From WHSW01 sp963821345 (GTDB taxonomy: Bacteria > Actinomycetota > Thermoleophilia > Solirubrobacterales > 70-9), in assembly GCA_963821345.1 (NCBI GenBank), contig CAWGDM010000003.1, positions 434,001 through 498,000 on the forward strand: a DNA stretch of 64,000 bases, written 5' to 3'. Every line of letters begins with the position of its first letter. Position 1 is the stretch's first letter. Below, piece after piece: positions 9,958 through 15,828 of the stretch. A program made the translations under genes and the position numbers. Below the pieces are notes generated by a model that saw nothing but the letters and a program-made list of their open reading frames with translations, did no database searches and was not told where the DNA came from.

Positions 9958-10628
9958 GCGCCGCCGCCGAGCAGAGGCGCGAGCGGCTGGTCGAGCTCTA
10001 CCGGGAGGTCGGCGAGTGCACCCGCTGCCCCCTGCACGAGGGCCGCACCCGGGCTGTCTTCGGGGCCGGCAACGCCGACGCCGACCTGATGTTCATCGGC
10101 GAGGCGCCCGGCGCCGAGGAGGACCGCCAGGGCGTGCCGTTCGTCGGCCGCGCCGGCCAGCTGCTCAACCAGCTGCTCGAGGGGATCGGGATGAGCCGCG
10201 AGGACGCCTTCATCGCCAACATCTTGAAGAGCCGCCCCCCGGGCAATCGCGACCCGCAGCCCGAGGAGATCGACGCGTGCTGGCCCTATCTCGAGCGCCA
10301 GATCGACCTGATCGAGCCACGGGTGATCGCCACCCTGGGCAACTTCGCGACCAAGAGGATCACCGGCAGCCAGACCGGGATCACCCGGGTCCGGGGCACG
10401 CCCCAGGTGCACGAGCTGGGCGGGCGGACCGTGTTCGTGTTCCCGCTCCTGCACCCGGCGGCCGCGCTGCGGACGCCCTCGCTGGTCGAGACCCTGCGCG
10501 AGGACTTCGCCAAGCTGCCCGGCCTGCTGGCCGAGCCATTGCCACAGCTCGACGGGCCCGGGCCCCCGGAGGAGGCCGGCGAGCCGCTGGCCCCGGACCC
10601 GGACACCCAGCTCGACCTGTTCGCTTGA
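9954..10628 (+). CDS. Family 4 uracil-DNA glycosylase
   Basis: Removes uracil from DNA in base excision repair. 224 residues. Visible: N-terminal cluster cysteines CTRC, catalytic block MFIGEAPGAEEDRQG, PFVGRAGQLL, the NILKSRPPGNRDP block, DACWPYL, and FPLLHPAAALR. Family 4 enzymes carry a 4Fe-4S cluster with four Cys ligands; the third is normally in KCRPP but is Ser here (KSRPP). A ~35-residue Pro/Gly/acidic tail ending DTQLDLFA resembles a beta-clamp-binding peptide (QLDLF). Start chosen at ATG 9954 with GGAGGGGGCGG just before it. Confidence 0.92.
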   Translation: MSAAAEQRRERLVELYREVGECTRCPLHEGRTRAVFGAGNADADLMFIGEAPGAEEDRQGVPFVGRAGQLLNQLLEGIGMSREDAFIANILKSRPPGNRDPQPEEIDACWPYLERQIDLIEPRVIATLGNFATKRITGSQTGITRVRGTPQVHELGGRTVFVFPLLHPAAALRTPSLVETLREDFAKLPGLLAEPLPQLDGPGPPEEAGEPLAPDPDTQLDLFA

Positions 10629-11071
10629 CCGCCGCCGACTCCGACGGGCCCGAGGCCACCGAGCGGGCCGGGGCCGAGCTGGCGGCGCGGCTGCGGCCCG
10701 GCGACGCGGTCCTGGTCAGCGGCGAGCTCGGCGCCGGCAAGACCACCTTCGTCCGCGGTGCCTGCCGCGCGCTCGGGGTCAGCGAGCCGGTTGTCTCGCC
10801 CACGTTCACGCTCGGGCGCCGTTACCGCGGCGGCGCGCTGATGGTCTCACACCTCGACCTCTACCGGCTCGAGGGCATGGCCGGCGAGGAGCCGGGCCTG
10901 CTCGACGACTATCTGACCCCGGATGCGATCGCGTTCGTCGAGTGGCCGGAGCGGGCCGCGGACCTGGAGCTTCCCGACGGGGTGCGGTTAGGACCGTCGG
11001 TCACGATCCGCCATGCCGGCGGCGACCGGCGCCTGATCGAGATCGGCCCGCGGCCGGATCAGTTGTCGTAG
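10625..11071 (+). CDS. tsaE: TsaE, t6A biosynthesis ATPase
   Basis: P-loop ATPase that works with TsaB and TsaD to make N6-threonylcarbamoyl-adenosine at position 37 of ANN-decoding tRNAs. 148 residues: Walker A SGELGAGKTTFVRG, conserved SPTF(T)L, HLDLYRLEG, and VEWPERA. TTG 10625 overlaps the UDG stop as TTGA, and the fold begins within about 20 residues. Its 3' end overlaps a lipoprotein gene on the other strand by 13 bases, which separates it from tsaB. Confidence 0.94.
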   Translation: MTAADSDGPEATERAGAELAARLRPGDAVLVSGELGAGKTTFVRGACRALGVSEPVVSPTFTLGRRYRGGALMVSHLDLYRLEGMAGEEPGLLDDYLTPDAIAFVEWPERAADLELPDGVRLGPSVTIRHAGGDRRLIEIGPRPDQLS

Positions 11072-11355
11072 GGGTCCGAGCTGCTGGTCGTCGACGTCGT
11101 CGAGGTCGACGAATCGTCGCCGCCGCCGGTGATCTCGTCCGCTTGATCCTTGATGTCCTCGGCGGTTTGCTGAGCCTGCTCGGAGATGTCCTGCCCGGTC
11201 TCCTGCGCCTGCTGGCTGATGTCGTGAGCGCTGTCCTGCGCCTGCTCCTTGACCGAGCTCGCCGCCTTGTCGACGTCGTCGCTGTTGCAGCCGGCGAAGG
11301 CGGCGCCGCTGACCGCGAGCGCGGTCGCAGCGACTGCGATCAGGATGCGGCCCAT
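11059..11355 (-). CDS. Small predicted lipoprotein with amphipathic repeats
   Basis: 98 residues. Signal peptide ILIAVAATALAVSGAAFAGC with lipobox FAGC. The mature part is an acidic/Gln-rich helix with ~11-residue repeats (KEQAQDSAHDISQQAQETGQ), as in apolipoprotein-like or LEA-type helices, followed by a Ser/Thr tail. Unknown function, surface-anchored. ATG 11355 has TAGGAT six bases upstream. It lies antisense between tsaE and tsaB. Confidence 0.8.
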   Translation of the reverse strand: MGRILIAVAATALAVSGAAFAGCNSDDVDKAASSVKEQAQDSAHDISQQAQETGQDISEQAQQTAEDIKDQADEITGGGDDSSTSTTSTTSSSDPYDN

Positions 11356-11361
11356 GCGTTG

Positions 11362-11371
11362 ATCCTAGTCT
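11362..11371. promoter_or_regulatory. Overlapping divergent -10 boxes
   Basis: In the 23-base gap between the lipoprotein (start 11355, minus) and tsaB (start 11379, plus), TAGGAT (minus, 11362-11367, gap 6) and TAGTCT (plus, 11366-11371, gap 7) overlap by two bases. Both genes would be leaderless and the two promoters should compete for polymerase. Confidence 0.55.
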
Positions 11372-11378
11372 CCTGCGC

Positions 11379-12074
11379 ATGATCCTCGGCATCGATACGG
11401 CGACCGCCGACACCGCCGTCGCGGTCACCGATGACGGTGAGTTGATCTGCGAGCGCCGGGTCGGCCCCGACGAGCGCGGCCGCCCGCGCCACGCCCCGGC
11501 GCTGCTCGCCGAGGTCGGCGCCGCCGTCGAGCACGCGGGGGGCTGGGAGTGGATCAGCTCGCTGGCGGTCGGGATCGGCCCGGGGACGTTCACCGGGCTG
11601 CGGGTCGGCGTCGCGACCGCGCGCGCCCTGGCCCAGGGCCGCGGCCTGCCGTTGGCCGGCGTCGGCTCGCTCGCGGCGCTCGCCCGGGGGATCGACACCG
11701 CCGATCGCCCCCGGCTGCCGCTCCTCGACGCGCGCCGTGGCGAGGTCTTCGGGGCGCTCTACGTCGGCGCCGACGAGGTCGTGGCACCGTTCGTCTGCCC
11801 GCCCGAGGCGGTCGGTGCGCACCTCTCAGCGGCCTCCGGGACCCCGCTGGCTGCGGGTGACGGCTCGCTACGATTTCGCCAGCAGCTCGAGTCCGCGGGC
11901 GTGGAGGTGCTCCCCGACGCGGACCCGGCTCACCGGATGGCCGCCCGCCACATATGCGAGCTGGCCGCCGGGTTCGAGGCGGGGCCGGCGACCGACGTCA
12001 CCCCGGCCTATCTGAGACGACCGGACGCAGAGGTATGGCGTGAGCAACGAGATCACCACCCCGGGGCCGGCTGA
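11379..12074 (+). CDS. tsaB: TsaB, t6A biosynthesis partner of TsaD
   Basis: 231 residues of the ASKHA fold. MILGIDTATADTAVAV is the first phosphate-type loop, followed by WISSLAVGIGPGTFTGLRVG and LLDARRGEVFGALY, all classical TsaB blocks. It is not an ATPase itself but a scaffold for TsaD/TsaE. Its 3' end overlaps rimI by 35 bases. Confidence 0.95.
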   Translation: MILGIDTATADTAVAVTDDGELICERRVGPDERGRPRHAPALLAEVGAAVEHAGGWEWISSLAVGIGPGTFTGLRVGVATARALAQGRGLPLAGVGSLAALARGIDTADRPRLPLLDARRGEVFGALYVGADEVVAPFVCPPEAVGAHLSAASGTPLAAGDGSLRFRQQLESAGVEVLPDADPAHRMAARHICELAAGFEAGPATDVTPAYLRRPDAEVWREQRDHHPGAG

Positions 12075-12567
12075 GCCGGCGGTCGCGGTACGTCGCCTGG
12101 TCTACGGCGACCTGCCGTCGGTGCTGGCGATCGAGCGGCGCTCGTTTCAGACCCCTTGGTCGCTGGCGATGTTCGTGCTCGAGCTCTCGAAGCCCTCGGG
12201 CATCTGCCTTGCGATCACCGACGACCGCGGCGGGCTGGTCGGCTACCTGGTCTGCTCGCGCTACGCCGACGTCTGGCACCTGATGAACATCGCCGTGGCG
12301 CCGGAGCGCCGCCGCGAGCGGATCGCCACGGAGCTGATGCGCAGGCTGTTCGAGGCCGCCGGCGCCGACGCCAGGGTGACGCTCGAGGTCCGGACCTCGA
12401 ACTCCGCCGCGATCCAGATGTACGAGCGCTTCGGCTTCCGCCCCGCCGGCCACCGCCGCCGCTACTACCACGACAACGGTGAGGACGCTCTGATCATGTG
12501 GCTCGAGGGAACAACTCGCGCCACGTTCTCGGCTTCGTCTGCGGGCGTGCGCGGCGAGGATTCTTGA
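12040..12567 (+). CDS. rimI: RimI-type ribosomal protein S18 N-acetyltransferase
   Basis: GNAT acetyltransferase, 175 residues. VAVRRLVYGDLPSVLAIERR and FQTPWSLAMF match RimI; the acetyl-CoA loop is VAPERRRERIATELM; the end SAAIQMYERFGFRPAGHRRRYY is the usual C-terminal GNAT strand. It sits between tsaB and tsaD as in many bacteria. GTG start inside tsaB; ends in a TTGA overlap with tsaD. Confidence 0.93.
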   Translation: MSNEITTPGPAEPAVAVRRLVYGDLPSVLAIERRSFQTPWSLAMFVLELSKPSGICLAITDDRGGLVGYLVCSRYADVWHLMNIAVAPERRRERIATELMRRLFEAAGADARVTLEVRTSNSAAIQMYERFGFRPAGHRRRYYHDNGEDALIMWLEGTTRATFSASSAGVRGEDS

Positions 12568-13574
12568 GCCTGATCCTCGCGCTGGAAACCTCGTGCGACG
12601 ACACCTGTGCGGCGGTCGTCGACGGTGCCGTGATCCGCTCCAATGTGATTTCGTCGCAGGCCGCGGCGCACGAGCGCTTCGGCGGCATCGTCCCCGAGGT
12701 CGCCTCGCGCCACCACGTCGAGCTGGTCAACCCGGTGGTCGACGCGGCGCTCTCGAACGCCGGGGTGGGCCTGGCCGAGGTTGATTCGCTGGCGGTCACC
12801 CGCGGGCCGGGCCTGATCGGCGCGCTGCTGGTAGGCGTCAACACCGCCAAGGCTCTTGCCGCGGCGACGGGCAAGCCGCTCTGCGGGGTCGATCACCTGC
12901 ACGGCCACGTCGCCGCCAACTTCCTCGAGCCGGAGCCGCTCGAGCCGCCCTTCCTGTGCCTGGTCGCCAGCGGCGGCCACACGCTGCTCGCCGGGGTACG
13001 CACGCCCGAGCGCTACGAGCTGCTGGGCCAGACGCTTGACGACGCCGCCGGCGAGGCGCTGGACAAGGCGGCCAGGGTGCTGGGACTCGGCTATCCCGGC
13101 GGCCCCGCGATCGAGCGCGAGGCGCGCGACGGCGATGCCGAGGCGTTCGCGTTCCCGGTTGCAATGACCAACGACCCGCGCCCGGACTTCAGCTTCAGTG
13201 GCCTGAAGACAGCGCTGCTATACGCGGTCCGGGACCTTGGCGACGAGGTCGACGCGCGGCGCGCCGACCTTGCCGCCAGCTTCCAGGCGGCGGTGGTCGA
13301 GCAACTGGTCGCGAAGCTGCGCCGCGTGGTCCGGGGCGGCAGCCGCCGCCATCGAGACCCCGCCGCGGCGTGGCAGGCGGTCGCGCTCGGCGGCGGGGTG
13401 GCGGCAAACGGGCTGCTGCGCTCGCGGGTCACCGAGCTGTGCGAGGGCGAGGGCCTGGCGCTGAAGCTGGTCGCCCGCGAGCTCTGCACCGACAACGCGG
13501 CGATGATCGCCTCGGCTGCCCGCTACCTGCAGGCGGCCCCCTATCCCGACTATCTGGAATGGGACGCCCAGTGA
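12564..13574 (+). CDS. tsaD: TsaD, tRNA N6-adenosine threonylcarbamoyltransferase
   Basis: Catalytic subunit that transfers the threonylcarbamoyl group to A37. 336 residues: LILALETSCDDTCAAVVDG at the start, RHHVELVNPVV, VTRGPGLIGALLVG, the metal-binding His pair in DHLHGHVAANF, LVASGGHT, and CTDNAAMIASA near the end. TTG 12564 is preferred: GAGGA precedes it and it overlaps the rimI stop; a longer frame from 12498 has no family support. The stop at 13572-13574 falls exactly at the start of a 51-bp tandem repeat. Confidence 0.96.
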   Translation: MSLILALETSCDDTCAAVVDGAVIRSNVISSQAAAHERFGGIVPEVASRHHVELVNPVVDAALSNAGVGLAEVDSLAVTRGPGLIGALLVGVNTAKALAAATGKPLCGVDHLHGHVAANFLEPEPLEPPFLCLVASGGHTLLAGVRTPERYELLGQTLDDAAGEALDKAARVLGLGYPGGPAIEREARDGDAEAFAFPVAMTNDPRPDFSFSGLKTALLYAVRDLGDEVDARRADLAASFQAAVVEQLVAKLRRVVRGGSRRHRDPAAAWQAVALGGGVAANGLLRSRVTELCEGEGLALKLVARELCTDNAAMIASAARYLQAAPYPDYLEWDAQ

Positions 13575-13723
13575 GGCGAAGCGAAGCGAAGCCGAGCCGC
13601 GCCGCCGTTGAGGCGCCTGGTGTGAGGCGAAGCGAAGCGAAGCCGAGCCGCGCCGCCGTTGAGGCGCCTGATGTGAGGCGAAGCGAAGCGAAGCCGAGCC
13701 GCGCCGCCGTTGAGGCGCCCGAT
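13571..13723 (+). repeat. Three tandem 51-bp repeats
   Basis: Three head-to-tail copies with period 51 (starting 13571, 13622 and 13673). They are nearly identical; differences are in the last few bases (GGT, GAT, CGAT). Each unit starts GTGAGGCG, contains GCGAAGCGAAGCGAAGC and ends near GTTGAGGCGCC. In the glutaredoxin frame each encodes 17 residues (VRRSEAKPSRAAVEAPx). The first unit begins in the tsaD stop region, overlapping it by four bases. Confidence 0.97.
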
Positions 13724-13960
13724 GTCACTGAGGTGACGCTGTACTCGCGACCCGGGTGCCACCTGTGCGACGAGGCGCGCGAGGCGATTCTGGGTTTCGA
13801 CGGGATCAGCCTGCGCGAGGTCGACATCGATTCCGACGACGGCCTGCTGGCGGCGATGCTGGAGCGGATCCCGGTGGTCGAGGTGGGCGGCCGGGTGGTC
13901 AGCGAACTCGAGTTCGATGCCGACGCATTTTCCGTCGCGCTTCATACTGTCTCGCCGTGA
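13571..13960 (+). CDS. Glutaredoxin-like protein, possibly with repeat-encoded N-terminus
   Basis: The C-terminal 75 residues are a glutaredoxin/thioredoxin-like domain: VTLYSRPGCHLCDEAREAIL (CxxC active site), IDSDDGLLAAMLERIPVVEV (cis-Pro), and a short end. If translation starts at GTG 13571, coupled to the tsaD stop by GTGA, the protein carries three 17-residue basic repeats (SEAKPSRAAVEAP). If it starts at GTG 13733, it is the bare domain. The GTGA coupling favours the long form; the lack of a known function for the repeats favours the short one. Likely a small cytosolic thiol-disulfide protein. It overlaps rex by GTGA. Confidence 0.8.
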   Translation: MRRSEAKPSRAAVEAPGVRRSEAKPSRAAVEAPDVRRSEAKPSRAAVEAPDVTEVTLYSRPGCHLCDEAREAILGFDGISLREVDIDSDDGLLAAMLERIPVVEVGGRVVSELEFDADAFSVALHTVSP

Positions 13961-14640
13961 CCGAGCCCGAAGCCAACGGCGGCGCCGCCGCCACAGAGGT
14001 CTCCAGCGCCGGCATCGGCGAGGGCGACCGACTCTCGCTCGGGGTCGCCGCGCGCCTGTCGCGCTATCTGCAGGTGCTGATTCAGGCGCGCAAGATGGGG
14101 CGCGAGACGATCTCCTCGCAGGAGCTGGCCGAGTACACGCACATCAACTCGACCCAGATCCGCCGCGACCTCTCCGGGTTCGGCAAGTTCGGCAAGCGCG
14201 GCGTTGGCTACCGGGTCGAGTCGCTGGTCGGCGAGATCCGCAAGATCCTGCACACCTCGGGCCAGCACAACATCGCCCTGTTCGGGGCCGGCAACCTGGG
14301 CCAGGCGATCGCCAGCTCCGACATCTTCGCCGACCACGGCTTCCGGATCGTGGCGATCTTCGACGCCGACCCCGAGCTGGTCGGGGCCGAGCACGGGGGC
14401 GTCCCGGTTCGGGCCCTTGCCGACCTGGAACAGGTGGTCAGCGAGGAGGAGGTCGTGGTGGGCGTGCTCGCGGTGCCGGCGAGCGCCGCCCAGGAGGTTG
14501 CCGACCAACTCGTCGAGGCCGGCGTGAAGATCATCTTCAACTACTCCGAGCAGCTGCTGCAGGTGCCGCCGGAGGTCACCGTCCACACCTCCAGCCCCGC
14601 GGTCGACCTGCTGTACGCGCTCTACTTCTACCTCGCCTGA
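13957..14640 (+). CDS. rex: Rex, NADH/NAD+-sensing redox repressor
   Basis: 227 residues. N-terminal winged helix (LSRYLQVLIQARKMGRETIS, SSQELAEYTHINSTQIRRDL, FGKFGKRGVGY) and C-terminal Rossmann domain (IALFGAGNLGQAIAS, IVAIFDAD, VGVLAVPASAAQEVAD, IIFNYSEQLL). This is the standard Rex layout; it represses respiratory genes when NADH is low. GTG start with GTGA overlap to the glutaredoxin gene, a fitting redox neighbour. No Rex operator of the TTGTGAA type was seen nearby. Confidence 0.95.
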   Translation: MTEPEANGGAAATEVSSAGIGEGDRLSLGVAARLSRYLQVLIQARKMGRETISSQELAEYTHINSTQIRRDLSGFGKFGKRGVGYRVESLVGEIRKILHTSGQHNIALFGAGNLGQAIASSDIFADHGFRIVAIFDADPELVGAEHGGVPVRALADLEQVVSEEEVVVGVLAVPASAAQEVADQLVEAGVKIIFNYSEQLLQVPPEVTVHTSSPAVDLLYALYFYLA

Positions 14641-14643
14641 GCG

Positions 14644-15828
14644 ATGACCCCGAGCGGGCAGGAGGCCCTCGACTCAAGCCTCGACCTGGAGCGGGCGCGA
14701 GAGACGTTCGAGGCCTCGCAGGACTTCACCATCGGGCTCGAGGAGGAGTTCGCGATCGTCGACCCCGAGAGCCTCGAGCTCGTCCACCGGTTCGAGGAGC
14801 TGCGCGACTCGTGCGCCTCGGACCCGATCCTCGCCGAGTCCGTCGCCGGCGAGCTGATCGACACCGAGATCGAGATCCGCTCGGGCCGCGCCGAGAGCTT
14901 CGCCGAGGCGGTCGAGCTGCAGTCGGACCGCCGCCGCCGGCTGTTCGAGCACGTGGAGCGGTTGGGGGTCGCGCTGGGCGCAACCGGCACCCACCCGTGG
15001 GCCAACTACCTCGACCAGCGGATCATCGAGACCGAGCACTACAACCGCCTGCGCCAGGAGCTGCGCTGGGTTGCGCAGCGCAACAACTCCTGGAGCCAGC
15101 ACGTCCACGTCGGCGTCCGCGGTGCGGACCGCGCGATCGCGGTCTGCGACCACCTACGGGCGCTGCTGCCGCCGCTGCTCGCGCAGTCGGCCAACTCGCC
15201 GTTCCTGGACGGCCACGACACCGGCCTGCACTCGGTACGGACCGAGATCTTCACCCGCACGTTCCCGCGCTGCGGCGTCCACGAGCCGTTCGGCGACTGG
15301 GCCAGCTACGCCGACTTCATCGAGCTGCTGGCCGCCACCGGCCGGATCGTCGAGTCGACCCAGCTGTGGTGGAGCGTGCGCCCGCACCACGCCTTCGGCA
15401 CGGTCGAGCTGCGGATCTGCGACGCGCAGACGCGCGGCGACGAGGCGTTCGGGCTCGCGGCGCTGATCACGGCCTGCATCGCCCAGTCGGCGCTCGACTA
15501 CGACGACGGCGTCCTGGGAACGCCGCTGCGCCAGCGCGAGATCGAGGAGAACCTGTGGCAGGCGATCCGCCACGGGCGCGACGGCACCCAGATCGATTTC
15601 GCCGCACGCGAGGTGATCCCGACAGTGGCCGCGATCGAGCGACTGGTCGAATGGACGGCTCCGGCGCGCGACCAGCTCGGCCTCGAGGTCGAGCTGCCGG
15701 CCGAGAACGGGGCCCAGCGGGGCCGCGCGATGCTCGAGGGCGGGGCGACCCTCGCCGACGTCTACCGCGAGGCGGTCGACGAGACGCGCCGAACGTACGC
15801 GCCCGAACGGGTCAGCTCTTCTTCTTGA
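14644..15828 (+). CDS. GCS2 family carboxylate-amine ligase (YbdK/EgtA-like)
   Basis: 394 residues of the glutamate-cysteine ligase type 2 fold: FTIGLEEEFAIVDPESLELV at the N-terminus, LIDTEIEIRSGRAESF, GTHPWAN, NNSWSQHVHVGV, and VELRICDAQTRGDEAF. The family makes gamma-glutamyl amides; in actinobacteria some members (EgtA) make gamma-glutamylcysteine. The substrate here is not certain. It follows rex by three bases, probably in the same unit, and its last 17 bases overlap the convergent subtilase-like gene. Confidence 0.88.
   Translation: MTPSGQEALDSSLDLERARETFEASQDFTIGLEEEFAIVDPESLELVHRFEELRDSCASDPILAESVAGELIDTEIEIRSGRAESFAEAVELQSDRRRRLFEHVERLGVALGATGTHPWANYLDQRIIETEHYNRLRQELRWVAQRNNSWSQHVHVGVRGADRAIAVCDHLRALLPPLLAQSANSPFLDGHDTGLHSVRTEIFTRTFPRCGVHEPFGDWASYADFIELLAATGRIVESTQLWWSVRPHHAFGTVELRICDAQTRGDEAFGLAALITACIAQSALDYDDGVLGTPLRQREIEENLWQAIRHGRDGTQIDFAAREVIPTVAAIERLVEWTAPARDQLGLEVELPAENGAQRGRAMLEGGATLADVYREAVDETRRTYAPERVSSSS

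Noticed and set aside
13571..13723. CRISPR array
   Set aside because: The three units are contiguous 51-mers with no spacers and keep a reading frame; no cas genes.
13957..14640. Rex autoregulation site
   Set aside because: No TTGTGAA-type inverted repeat was found near rex or its upstream genes; rex appears to be transcribed with tsaD and glutaredoxin.
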